This document shows, piece after piece, positions 22,153-33,900 of a DNA stretch of 64,000 bases. Under the pieces are notes generated by a model, which saw only the letters and a list, made by a program, of their open reading frames with translations, was not told the origin of the DNA and did no database searches. Within the stretch, counting starts at the first letter, position 1. Each line of letters starts with the position of its first letter. Made by a program: the position numbers and the translations under genes. Source of the stretch: Erodium maritimum (taxonomy: Eukaryota > Streptophyta > Magnoliopsida > Geraniales > Geraniaceae); assembly GCA_963921825.1 (NCBI GenBank), contig OY997592.1, positions 65,678,336 through 65,742,335 on the forward strand, written 5' to 3'.

Positions 22153-23878
22153 TATATTTTTATTCTAACAGTCAGCGTTACCACTATCTTAACCATTTTC
22201 GGATCAGAGATGATGTATGACCGGAGAAGATCAAGGCAACACATAATCAACAAGTATATATCCATTATGTTTGAAAAAAAAAACATATTTGATTGATCAT
22301 TTTCTACAAAACCTGATATTTGTTATAAACGTTGCTTTCTATAGATTTCCATTTCATTTGTTTAATTTTGAAAGTTTGTTTGAATAAAAATCATATACAT
22401 TAAAGATGATCTTCTCGGCAATTCCGTCTTTTTTTGGTTTTGTTGTACTATTTACTAACGATGTGGATGAATGCAAAAAAAAAGTAAAAGAAATATATAA
22501 AAAAATTACCAGACAATTTCGATGTACTATGTCAACCACGTTCTCTACACTTTATTTAACAATATTACTCAATAGAATATGAGTAAAATGATAGAAAAAG
22601 CTCAAGTGTTTGGCGTCAGCTACCTTGAAGCCAATTTGTACCTCCAAATCAAAGACAAAACAAGTAAGGAGGCCATTTCGATATGTTTAAACGTTCAATG
22701 TCACATTGTGATCACCAGGCTGGCATTGAGTTAGGTACTTTTTGTTTTATCTCTTTAGAAAGGTCTTCATCGAGTTAGGTATTATAATTTAAAAATCAAC
22801 CAATAATAACATGTCACAGTTATGTAGAATTTTCAAAGGGGGATATTATAAGACAATGACCGAGGTCGTAAAAGGTCTTGGCTGGCGGCTTGGAACACAT
22901 TTCCTGGAAAGAAGTGCATGGCTTAAAGCCAAGCTTTTGATCACTTTATCACAATGTGACAATGACATTTAAGGCTGCAACTAGCCCTATAAGATGATAA
23001 AGACTTTCTCCGAAGACTTGCAAGTATACCCGAAGACTTGCTAATGCTGATAAGGAAAGGAATAAACACAAACCAGAAGGTTTTTTTCTTCTTATAATTA
23101 AGTGGACATAATAATTAGTTACCATATATTATCTTAAGCTTTATGATAAAACATCTCATTTCTCCATACATTTTTTAGCATGCAAATAAATTTTTATAGA
23201 TAGAAAGATAAAAAGATCGTTTGAATCATACAAGAATAAAAATAAAATAACAAGACGAGATAAAGTTTCGGTGTCAGTTGAAATACTGATCTTATGAGGA
23301 GATGCTCGTTAATACCATGGAGAAAACTAGGGGTGGTTTCCTAATTCAAACGGTGATTGGCGCCGTGAATCCACAAGACTTTCTCCGTCTCGACTTGAAC
23401 ATCCATGTTATGTCGTAACAGTTGTCCAAAGAATATGCTAGGGAAAGGAGAAGGTTGGGGAACATATAGTGTCTATTCCCTATGGGCCAGCGTGGGGCTC
23501 CTCTAGGATACCCCCTGGTGCCCTAATGGCTTTATGGAGACCAATGAGGCTGCTTGACATACCTCGTATCCGGCACAATGGAGAAAATCCCTAGAATTAG
23601 TCGTCTAAATAGGGATCGGTGGCAGTAGGGCCTATGCCTTCAGATCATGTCGTGGGTATGGCAGATCGTGAGCCTTCAAGGCCATAGTGGACACGCCGTC
23701 CTCGATGGAGGTTTCTTCCGCCTATGTCGCCTTTGGAGAAGGCAGAGCCGCGGCTGGCGGTGACAACCCTAGACGTGGGTCGTGGGGATCTGGCGCGGGG
23801 ACGACGGATGCATGCGTTTCTAGCGGTGGTCATCCTATCGGGGATCAATCTGGAAGTTCCTAGAAGGATGGAGGTCAC
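22153..23878. other. WAK2 distal upstream flank, no supported gene
   Basis: About 22310-22640 matches about 4830-5110 upstream of WAK1, so the DNA transposon and inverted-LTR element split a once continuous promoter flank. About 22885-22952 is the reverse complement of about 43552-43625 near WAK3. The rest, including a GC-rich patch at 23640-23880, shows no recognised gene. Confidence 0.55.
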
Positions 23879-23889
23879 GTGGGTAGTCT

Positions 23890-25464
23890 GTTAATATTTG
23901 GTATCAATTAAGCAATCACTAACAGGATCTGAATAAAACTGAATCCTCTCCCTTCTCTCTACACCCCCTCAACCCGAACTTTCTCCTCCCGTCGTCACTG
24001 ACGTCTGAACTGGCTTCCTCCAGGGCCAAGGACGACGCTGGTGACTTCGCCTCTCTTTCCCCCTTTGCCTTTTACCTTTTCCCCCATCGTTTCTATTTTC
24101 GGTCGGGCTCTTGACCTTGTTCTGTTCGGGAGTGGGAGGGGTTTCGATATCTTTGTCGATTCGTCACCGGCGGTAGAAGGCCTCGGGTTCGTTGGTTCTG
24201 TTTGTCTCCGATTACTCCTGCTCCATGCCTGGCTTCAATTTGTTCAGATCTGAAGCTCCCCGCAGTCCTCTCTGATGCTCTCACTTACAGATCTTCGGTG
24301 GGAAACATTTCTGGCCACAGATTTGTTGAAGACTTGTAAGATCCGAGTTCGATTGAAGAGGATCTGGTCATCCCTGACTTTTTGCTTCCCAAAGGTAACC
24401 TCTCCCTCCTTCTTTTTAACCAGATCTACCTTTCCCGACCGCGTTTTGGTCGGAGCCTCTCGGTTTGTTTCCCGAGTTGGTGGTTTGCCCATGGCTTGTG
24501 TCGTAGATCTGGCTTTTGAGGTTGGGGGGTCTGGTTACTGGAGGGGATGCGATCTCGAAGGGTGTTGCTTAGTCCGGATCTCGCCAAAGGTTTTCTTCCC
24601 TCCAGATCTGCCGACTTATGGTGATCGTTCGTTCGTTTTCTGGTGTTGGCCAGCGTTCGAGGGGGGCTTCGATTCCATATATTTAGGTAACTCCTTTTCT
24701 CCATTCTCACTCTGTACTTTTCTTCGTCTCCTCATCCTTATTCATGGTTGGGGACTCACGGATTTACGGTGTTGTCCGCCGTGAGGGTTTTGGTCTTCTG
24801 ACCTTGTTGGGAAGAAAGTTAGTTGTGTTTTGGGGTAGGGGTTGGGTTTCTTTGGTTTCGGAGGTGTGCTGTTGGTGGTGGTTTGGGTGTAGGTGGATTT
24901 GAGCTTTGCTGTTGCCGTGCTGGTGTGGTCGCTTGGTTGCGGTCGGGGTTCTGAGCTCGGTTTCAGGGTGTCGTCGTGCTCCGTCGGGGTCTAGGCTTGG
25001 TCTTCGACGACAGGCTCAGTCGAATTGCTCTGGTTCTAATGATGTTTTCTTCTTGTTTGGGGCCTCAGGTCGGTTGGGCTTCATTTTCGTTTTTTGGGTT
25101 ATGACCCTTTGTTCTGTATCTGTTTGTTTATGGTAGAGCTGCGTCTCATACCATTAGTTTGGCCTTGTGTCTTTAGGTTGTAGGTCGTTTGTTCCCGGTG
25201 TAGGGTTGTTTGGTGCACCACTTGTTGGGTTGTACCTGTTTGTTTTGTCCCTTGTTGGACATTGTTGTGATCATCTTGTTAGAAAAATTAGGGTTCTAAG
25301 ACCTGTTGTTGGTTGTTTAATGTTCACCCATTGTTGGGTGGTATTTCTGAGGCAGTGCCTTCGACCTGTGCTATTTGGTTGTATTGAGGATCTCATCCTT
25401 GTCCTCTGGCTTCATTTTGAAGCCGTTGGATTCTTATAAAAAAAAACTTGCTGATAAAAAAAAG
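23890..25464 (+). mobile_element. Non-autonomous LINE-type insertion, 1.6 kb, with target duplication
   Basis: The element is bounded by 11-bp direct repeats GTGGGTAGTCT at 23879-23889 and 25465-25475 and ends in an A-rich tail with TAAAAAAAA and GATAAAAAAAA. It starts with a pyrimidine-rich leader (CTCTCCCTTCTCTCTAC) and is T/G-rich after that. Open frames up to 169 codons (24275-24784) have no recognised domain, and endonuclease and reverse transcriptase are absent. Its last 70 bases resemble the tail at about 55025-55090, so the family has other members. It must have been moved by another LINE's machinery. Confidence 0.75.
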
Positions 25465-25531
25465 GTGGGTAGTCTATTGAAGGATGCAATTCTCCAAGTG
25501 GGTAGTGGTATAATAAACTAATAGATGCTTA

Positions 25532-25555
25532 GTGGTGCACCAAACAACCCTACAC
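25532..25555 (-). repeat. 24-bp inverted copy of a segment inside the preceding LINE-type element
   Basis: This is the exact reverse complement of 25198-25221 (core GTTTGGTGCACCAC). It lies 57 bases beyond the element's target duplication and is followed by repeats of CGAAATGCTTAAC. Confidence 0.8.
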
Positions 25556-25759
25556 GAAATGCTTAACCTTACACGAAATGCTTAACCACTAAGTCAAGAG
25601 CACGCTCTTTGAGTTGTGAAAGAGTCGTTACTCATGTTGACGTTTGGAAATAGGTTGCGCAAGCACGAAATGCTTAACTTGCTCAGCCTTTTCAAGCGAA
25701 GGCTTTCGACAATCCAAACTTGATTTCGGCAGGTGAAAAGTGGGTCACCGATGAGGGTT

Positions 25760-25955
25760 GATTTCGTTTGATTCGTATTCGTTTGTTTTGGACTGATAGT
25801 CCTTCTTTGTTTTCAGGCTTTGGCCTTCTAGCTCTTTTGAGAGCTTAATTGTAATCGTTTATTTGATCTTGGTCTTTCTTGGACTTGTGACTCATACATT
25901 CTTTTTGAAGAATGTCTTTTTAATAAAATCCGATCCGATTAAAAAAAAGAAAATC
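25760..25955 (+). mobile_element. 5'-truncated LINE 3' end
   Basis: The text CTTCTAGCTCTTTTGAGAGC followed by TTTTTAATAAAATCCGATCCGATT and an A tract resembles the 3' end of the RRM-bearing LINE at 29520-29670 (CTTGTAGCTCTTTTGAGC). No coding part remains. Confidence 0.5.
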
Positions 25956-26103
25956 AATGAAGAGTATTATTGACATTTCATCCTTTTTTAATTACTAAAA
26001 TTCAATGACATGATTTTGAAAATTTGATTTTTAATGAGTATATGAACTTTTTACGTGTTTTTGATGGAAAATTACGCTGTGGAATAATTTGAAGAAAAAA
26101 AAA

Positions 26104-26318
26104 TATCGTTAGGGTAGCAAGAAAAAAATACAGGTTATGGTAGTGATTTGAAAAATAGGATGTTTTAGGGTAACAAGCTGATATTAAAAGTTGAGGGGTA
26201 TTTTTGTCAAAATTAGACGAAAAGAATAAATTGAAAAAAATTGTATCATCAAGATAGCGAGAAAAAAATATACAAGCTAAAGTAGTGATTTAATAATCGG
26301 GATGTTCTAGGGTTATCC
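26104..26318. repeat. Diverged tandem duplication, unit about 140 bp
   Basis: About 26104-26178 and 26245-26318 share AGCAAGAAAAAAATA, TAGTGATTT and GGATGTTTTAGGG in order. The copies have diverged clearly. No coding content. Confidence 0.6.
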
Positions 26319-27657
26319 TATTAAAGAATCATTTTTAATTGAGAGGTCGGAAGGTCTTTTCAGACTAGATACGAGTTCTCTGTCAGGAAGGAAGCGCTAT
26401 ATGGGGGATTTTATGGACATAGGATTCGAAGGGTCCACACACTCCGATGGAGCGTCACGTGCAATGATGTGGGCAGAAAAAGCGATCAATGAGGAGTTCG
26501 TGGTCCAGTGAGAGGTCTGCGGGTACTAACGCCTCACTTGATGTACGCTGGTAGTGGTTCCACCTAGTACAAAGACGATATTCCTTTACTATCTCAGGTG
26601 TTAACACTCTCGTGTTCTTGGAGCCCTACACTATCGATCAAGGAAAGACGACACACGCTGTATTCTGAAAGGAGTACTTAGTCCGCTTAGGCGCCATTTT
26701 TCCAGAACTGGACTTATCCTGCTCTAGCTCACCATTCGGAGTACTATACCGGTGGTTTCGACCGCTATCACATTATCCCTCTACTGACATCCACCCTGAA
26801 GCATTTCGGTAATTGAACATTTTTTTGCTTATTTATGTGCCACGATATTCGGACTTTTAAGTTATTTATTTTCTAATGTCTTTGGTTGACCCGTTTTGGG
26901 TCGGGGCCTCTGGGTTTTACCTTTATTAATCTATTGGTTACGGTTCAAAAATAAATTAATTAAAGAATGATTTTTATTTATGGCGTAACGTGTTATAATC
27001 TTACATGTGCATATACAAGTGTATTGGGCTCAACCAAATACAGACCATACCGAGGGAAACCGAGATGGATGAGAGCTAGGGGTGTGCAGCGACCGGTGGC
27101 CGGCTCTAGAAGCCTATTCAGGTAACCTGATCGACCTCAACGGTTATGCCTAATGCTTAATCGGCCCTAACGTCGATAATAGGCAAAATACATGGCAACT
27201 GGCCGTTTTGATCGTCAGTTATGGTGATTTATAACTGGTCTAAGCGAGGTAATTAGGACTTCATTGGGCTTCTGATTTTGGGCCCAATTATAGCTCATAA
27301 CTTAAAGCAAATTAGTTAACCTTTCACCAGAAAACCTGAAATTTAATCAAACCTAGAACTAATACCCTAAAATTATCAACTTAAAGTCATTACATCAATT
27401 GGAAATAACAGAATACAAATTTAAATTCAACATTGAAACTAAAACAGATTAGAATGCTTCAAAATGTAGATAAATCTTGAACTTCTTTCAATCTTCAAAT
27501 TCAAATGATCATGAAGCCCTCAGTCTTGAACTTCCACCTAATCCATGGTACCTGTCAAAACAAGAAAAAAAAATATTAGTCATCCGATTCTCATACTTAA
27601 TATCAATAGAACCAGATTCATACTAACCAGTGTATGAAATTAGATAAACATGGGGAC
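26319..27657. other. Stretch without recognised features
   Basis: No supported frame or terminal repeat. A short part at about 27000-27075 (GTATTGGGCTCAACC, GAGGGAAACCGAGATGGATGAG) resembles the start of the block at 14290-14345, so it may be a further degraded copy of the WAK-linked block. Confidence 0.4.
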
Positions 27658-27671
27658 AACAATTGTAGTAG

Positions 27672-29670
27672 AAAATTGGTTCTCACAATTATTAGGATAT
27701 ATTCTAACTATTTCCAAATAGCTGGGGGCGCACTGCCATGTTTTCTTGCAAGTTTGGACGTCGGAGCCGGAGAGCTTTGGGGGAGGAGTTCCTCTCGTTC
27801 CCCTCCTTCTGTACCAAAGTCCTTGAGTTCTATTCCTTTTATGTTCATATTGTTACAGGTGTGGACAATAAGGTTGAGGCTGGTTCTAAGATGACACAGA
27901 AGCGAGGTCGTCCAATCGTAGGCGTGAGAGGTTTGGGCAAGAAGGATGCTGCTTCTAAGGCTAGGACACAGAAGCGAGCCCGTCCGGTCGCAGGCGTGAG
28001 ACAAGAGACAAGAGAGGTGCGAACCGAAGGAAAGAAGGGCAGGACGAACGAGGTTGAGGTGAACTCTTTGGCTTCTGATCTTTCCGGTAAGACTGGACTT
28101 CAAGCAGCGAACTCCGGCCAGTCTTTGGTCTTTCTATACAACCTTCCCTACGGCACCTCATCGGACTGGATCCGTAACTCTCTAGGCATGTTTGGAGAGG
28201 TCGAATTCGCCTCTGTTTGAAAAAACCAAACCGAAAAGGGAGGTACTTTGGTTTTGCTGAATTCACGAGTCCAGAAGCTGCCACTCATGCTGTTAAATCT
28301 CTCAATGGTTACCGGTACAATGGTTTTGATCTGCTTGTCGCTCTCGCACGTCCCGGTTCAGTTCGGCCTGGTTCAGGCTCGAAACAGAGCACCTCTTCGC
28401 AGAAACAGAGCACACCTCCTACTTTGATAAAGACGCTGGTTGATTCACAGACGTCGGAGGATGGTTTGAAGAAGAAGACGGAGGCGTCGGAGGTTGGTTT
28501 GAAGAAGAAGTCGGAGGCGTCGGAAGTCATGGCTTCGGTTGCCGGCGATGTTGCAGGCCGACTTTCAACGGTGATGTGCAAGGAACGGGGCACGATTTCA
28601 AAATCAAATCTGAGATTCAGTGACTCCCGGGATGGTGAATCAAATCTCGGGGATCTGGAGCCCGAAATTTTTGGTTATGATTCACCCATCATCGCCCAAA
28701 GTCTCGGAACTGCGTTTCCTTTTTCAGAAAATATCGAGCGCGCAGAACATGGAGAAGGAGCGTGATCTCGTTGGGTGTATTGTGGTTGGGCCTCAGTCAT
28801 CAGGGCCCAATTCATCCTCTACGCATCATGTCCCAGCAGCGAAGGTTGATACGCAAAAATCGAAACACGAGGGATCTGACTTTGGGCTGGCGTCTGGTGG
28901 GCTTGTGAATGTAGGGCCTTTTACAAAAGATCCAGTATCAAGCTTTTCAGAAAAGTTACAGTTGACGGCCCATGATGATCCCAGTTTGGCCGACGTTTTT
29001 AAACGTATTGGGACTGATCTAGACCCTCATCGGAACTTGGAAGTTGGGTCTCAGGTGGTTGAACCTCGGGACTTGGTTGTCGGTTTTCAAGGCAGTCCGT
29101 GGAAAGATGCTTTGTCCAAACCCACAAAGGGTGAACCAAAGAAACGAGGTCGTCCTAAAAAGTCTCATTCAAAAAAGATAATTGCCCCTTTAGTCGTTTT
29201 CTATCAAACAAGAGCCAAGACCTCTACCGATGTTGGAGGCAAAGTCGGAAGCTTTACGGTCGATATTACAACGAAAACTAGATCGGGTGAATGGACTGAT
29301 CGCTCAAGAGTTGTAAAAAGGAATGTTCACCGTGGTCCCGTGGTACTCGAACGGATCAACCCACATCTAATGCTGGAGGATGTCGAGGGTAGCAAGGACG
29401 CGGTTTCCCCGGTATCGACAGAAAGTCCTGTCCCGGTCTCTAACTCGTTTGCCTGCTTGGACCCGAGTAGGAAGTAGGTTAGGAGACTTGTTATTGTCGC
29501 GCCTGTTTTTTGTTTTGCTGTTTATGTTCTTGAGGCTTTGTATGCCTTGTAGCTCTTTTGAGCTTGTTTCAGTTTTCGGGTTGATCCCTTTCTGAGGTCG
29601 ATCCCCTGCTTTGTTTTTCCTATCTTAGGAAAGCAAAGGTTCAATAAAAAATTTCGCTTATAAAAAAAAA
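27672..29670 (+). mobile_element. 2.0-kb LINE-type insertion carrying only an RRM-type ORF1
   Basis: It is flanked by direct repeats ACAATTGTAGTAG at 27659-27671 and 29671-29683 and ends in a poly(A) tract, the signature of target-primed insertion. The body encodes a broken RRM protein and then a 3' untranslated region with TTGTAGCTCTTTTGAGC and AATAAAAAA. There is no endonuclease or reverse transcriptase, so it is a non-autonomous copy or a processed ORF1-only derivative. RRM-bearing ORF1 proteins are known from plant BNR-type LINEs. Confidence 0.8.
27891..29477 (+). pseudogene. LINE ORF1-like protein with RRM and AT-hook-like motifs, frameshifted
   Basis: The frame starts at about MTQKRGRP (27891) with basic RGRP-like motifs, then an RNA recognition motif: RNP2-like LVFLYNLPYG (about 28120), DWIRNSLGMFGEVEFASV, then RNP1-like RYFGFAEF and AATHAVKSLNGYRYNGFDLL. 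The RRM is split by a frame change near 28210-28220. The second frame carries two repeats of the type LKKK(T/S)EASE and ends near 28765; a third frame continues from about 28750 (MEKERDLVGC) and contains an AT-hook-like KKRGRPKKSHSKK before ending at 29477. A single ancestral protein of roughly 520 residues with two frameshifts fits best. It would bind RNA in a LINE ribonucleoprotein; this copy is broken. Confidence 0.7.
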
Positions 29671-29683
29671 CAATTGTAGTAGC

Positions 29684-30189
29684 TTCCTTTTCAATGGCTA
29701 CACATATTGACAATGAAACAAAGTTTAATACTTAAAACGATAAAAGAAGTAATGAAGTATTAAACGAAAAACAGATTCACAATTAAATAAAATACCATAT
29801 TCTTCTATTTGGAGTTGTTCCATATCTTTCACCAACTCTTTCATAGAAAGAAGAGTTAGAGCATACACGTCGAAAAGGGCAAGAGAGGGGGGCAAGAGCA
29901 AGGAGCATGAGCCTCAGGGTTTGGGGTTCAAGGTGTCATTGATGTGGGGAGGTTTGGGCGCGGACCTTGGGGCACGATCCTCTGCCTCATGAGAGAGGGG
30001 CAGGAGCACAAACCAGAATTCTGCTTCACGCCTCGCAGGTTCGCGCCTCGCACTCGGCTTCTCCTTGTGTGACGCGTGGCCTGCAAAACAAAAAAAAACA
30101 TTTTTTTTTAAATTTTTGTTATTAATTCTTATTTATATATAAATATATATTATTCATATTAATTATCATATATTAATTTATTTTCTTGG
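29684..30189. other. Stretch without recognised features
   Basis: AT-rich ends with a GC-rich middle (29870-30080, AGAGGGGCAAGAGC-type repeats). No gene or terminal repeat supported. Confidence 0.4.
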
Positions 30190-30748
30190 TGGCGAGGGGT
30201 TTTTCGATTCCTGTGGGTCTTTGGTTGTGCCCTATGTGTGGGAGACACATCGAGAACACCTCTCACCTTCTTATTACTTGCGGATGGGCTTGAAGGGTGT
30301 GGTCCTTGGTTCTTCAGTGGTGGGTGGTCTCCTCAGCTCTCCCTTCTTCTCCTGCTTTGTTCATCTCGTCGTGGCCTTCGATTTGTGGGGTGCGTCGCCT
30401 GCGTAAATCTTGGTCTCGTCTTAGCCTTTTATGATTATGGTTCATTTGGTTAGCTCGGAACGCTAAAGTTTTCCAAGGAACTCCGATCCCTGACCCATCT
30501 ATCATTCTTTGGAGAATTCAGTTCGGGGAACTTACATTGCTTCAAGCGAATCGCCGAGCCCCGCCTCCTAGCTCCTGGATGGTGTCACGACTCTTGCTCT
30601 CTCTCAGCGTGCTTGAGCTCCTCCTTTCCTTTTTTTCTCTTTCGGCCTCTTGGGTTGGATCTTTTGTTGGTTTGATGGTTTGTGGTTTCCTTCCCGGAAC
30701 CCACATTCCTTTTTAATGCATTATTTATTTTCCGATAAAAAAAACTAA
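30190..30748 (+). mobile_element. Probable 5'-truncated LINE tail
   Basis: A G/T-rich segment with pyrimidine patches that ends TTTTTAATGCATTATTTATT and a GATAAAAAAA tract, similar in build to the LINE ends at 25.4 and 29.7 kb. No domain and no target duplication were identified. Confidence 0.35.
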
Positions 30749-30946
30749 TCACATGCATGTAAATGAACCAATATGATTGGATAGTTGCGAATGATGAATC
30801 AATGATAGGCCCGTAGACTAAGCTAGAACTGACTTTTCAAAGTCGTGTGTACATGTACACAAAAAAGGTGTGATAATCAGAAATGACATGACCTTGTGAG
30901 TAGTGTGACCTGTGTCGGAGTCATTGAAGGCACCAAATAAGTAACG

Positions 30947-33900
30947 TGTCACGCCCCAAATTCGGTTTTGACCGGACTCGAGACGTGAGCTAAAAATAAT
31001 AATAAATAAATAAAGTTTAAACGAAATGAAGCTCCAGTAAGTTATTTAAAGTCAGCAATACCGAGTCAACGCCCGAAAACCCAGTAATAAAGAGTTTAAT
31101 ACAAAAAGGGAAAGTACGTCTCTAATAGAATCTCAAAACTAGGACTCTCGCCAAGCTTCCCAGCTCTGAGACGTCCTCTAAACCAACTCACGATCAAAAC
31201 CTATAAAACAATAATGAAGGGGGTGAGCTTTCGCTCAATAGGAAAAAGTAGTTAAGGGGATGAACTATCCGCTCACTACCACGTGTAACCGTCCAATTAG
31301 GACATACTAGTAAGCACAATAACTACGAATCAATTAAACAAGTAGCCCAAGATAACGCTTGACCCCACTCAGGTACCACCCGTAAATCAACCTCGACACT
31401 GAACCGAACTCATACATTTCTTCTCAACTATACTCTTAGCACCCGTCACCTAATAATTCTCAATGGACAACGACCACGGTTATCTCACAACCGACCACAC
31501 GTGCGGACTCGCACGACAATACACTGAACTCAGGTACAACTGCATTTCAATCACATAAGATCACATAAAAAGCATAAGTAATCACAACAATCAAAACAGC
31601 TCAACACACAGAGTAATATCAATAGCAACCACTTCCACCTGTGGTATTCCAGAGCAATGCGCCGGCTTCCATGGCCCGGCTCACCATATCGTACCGAACT
31701 CGACATTGGCCTAGATATCTTCCCGGAATACACCATCGGGGTACAACTCATAATATAACGGATTGGAATCCTCCGTCGGTCGGGTATGTTACACCCAAAT
31801 CCGGTTTTGACCAGACTCGAGACGTGAATTGAGAAAATAAATGAAATAAGCAATTTAAAACCAAAATGAGTCTCCAATGATAGTTTAAAAGGTCCAAAAG
31901 ACACCACGAGTCAACAGCTCGGCAAAACCAAATAATAAATGAGTTCAGTGGCAAATAAACAGTACGTCTCTAGACCATGCTAGCCTAAGACCCTCGCTAG
32001 CTCCCAAGCTCTGAGAATCCCGCTAGACCACATCCCGTTCAAAACCTGTAGAACAATAAAGTAAAGGGGTGCGCTTTCGCTCAGTAGGAAAAAGTAGTTA
32101 AGGTGAAGAGTGTTCACTCGTCACCATGAGTAACCGTCCAATTAGGGCATACTAGTAAGGCACAATACTAATGACTTCCACGGAGAACACATGAATCACA
32201 AACACACTTACAGGACCACTAGCACACTGTACTCACATCACTTATCCAATCATCAACCATACAAGACACAGTAAAACAATCATACGTCCCGTACAACAGT
32301 CTCCGAACTCCGCCGGTTGTCCACAACCCGACTCCACCATATCGTACCGGACCACGCAACATCGTCCTAGATATCTTCCCGGAACACACATCGGGGTACC
32401 AATCACGATACATCATACCGGAACACACATCCTCGGCCTAGATGTCTTCCCGGAACCACATCGGGGCACAATCACAATACATCCTCCATCATCCTCGTCC
32501 TAGATACCCTACACCGGCATACCCCCTCGATGTAGGTATCGTACCGGAACCACTCCCCGGGGGACCGCGTACGTGGGACCACGCCGTCGGCCTAGATACC
32601 ACCCTACACTGGCGTACCCTCTCGGTGTAGGTATCATACCGGAATACACCTCGTCTTGGAACATACATCAAGAGAGTCTCACGCATCACAATGCCATAAT
32701 TCAACCACGATATACTAATCGAGCCGACTTACCACAACACATCACATCGGTCTATCAATCACCCGATCATATCACAAACATTGGTTCACTTCATATCAAG
32801 CATATCACACTTGCCAAAGCACAACAACATACTACACCGAGTATACCATATGATGATTCTCAATCTAATCACGGATAAATGACACATCGAGCATCACAAT
32901 CATAGATCATGGCATCACAATCAACACACAACCTTAGGGCTCGACATGGCCCGCATGCATTTATATAGCACGACAATTCCCAAACTTACGGCTCGACATG
33001 GCTCGTAAGTTATCCCTCATTTCACTCGTTCCTCATATCATGCAATTCTACAATTATAGTAAGTATTCGCAACCTATATGCATACTAGTAACTTTTCCGC
33101 AATTAAACAAGTATTCGCTACTTTACCTACCTCGATCGCTTTCCAAATCCTTAGTCACTTCACGATGTCCAAAAGTCTCCTCCACCGAGCTCGGGTCCAA
33201 CGTCTAAGATCACGAATTAATCCGAGAATTAAAGCTAATTCAGATTCGGTTTAACGAGAAAACACTAAAAAATGAGCCCGAAAGTCAAAACATGGGCTGA
33301 AGGGAAAATGGGCCGGAACGAGGCCCAATCTGGGTGGCCCACAGGCCCGGTACCCAACCCGGCCCGTGTAGCACACCGGCCCGGAACCAGATACGGCCCG
33401 TGCGGCACACCGGCCAGGGACCAGGCACGGCCGTGCGGTACTCCGTGCTGGACTCTGGCACGGTCCATGCGGCACTCCGTGCCGGAACCTGGCCCGGTCC
33501 GTGCGGCGTTCCGTGCCAGTCTGGGAAGACTCCTTCTCCTTCCTCCTTCAACTTCGTTCCCACGAAAATCCACCTCAAAATTCCATTGATGAACTCCCAA
33601 ACCTCCAAAACAGACCCAATAAAAATCTATCATCCAACTCCCTTTTCTCTCCATAAATCATCATCTAACACCAAATCCTCAAACCCACCTCTAGTTCATG
33701 CTCTAACTACCAAACCCATGGATTAATTCCAACAAAAACAAATTTAGTTTAGAGCTTTACCTTAGAAATGGAGAGTAGATGAAGAAAATGGGGTTTGTGA
33801 GATGGTTTGAGGTGAAAACAAGCTAAAGCCTCCTCCTTTTCTCCTTGCTTCTTCTTCAAACTTCCATGGCAACACTCTCTCTCTCCCCCCTAGTGAATTT

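Noticed and set aside
33251..33726. Overlapping frames rich in Gly, Pro and Arg near 33.3-33.7 kb
   Set aside because: They arise from the GC-rich repeat cluster inside the solo LTR; several frames on both strands are open at once.
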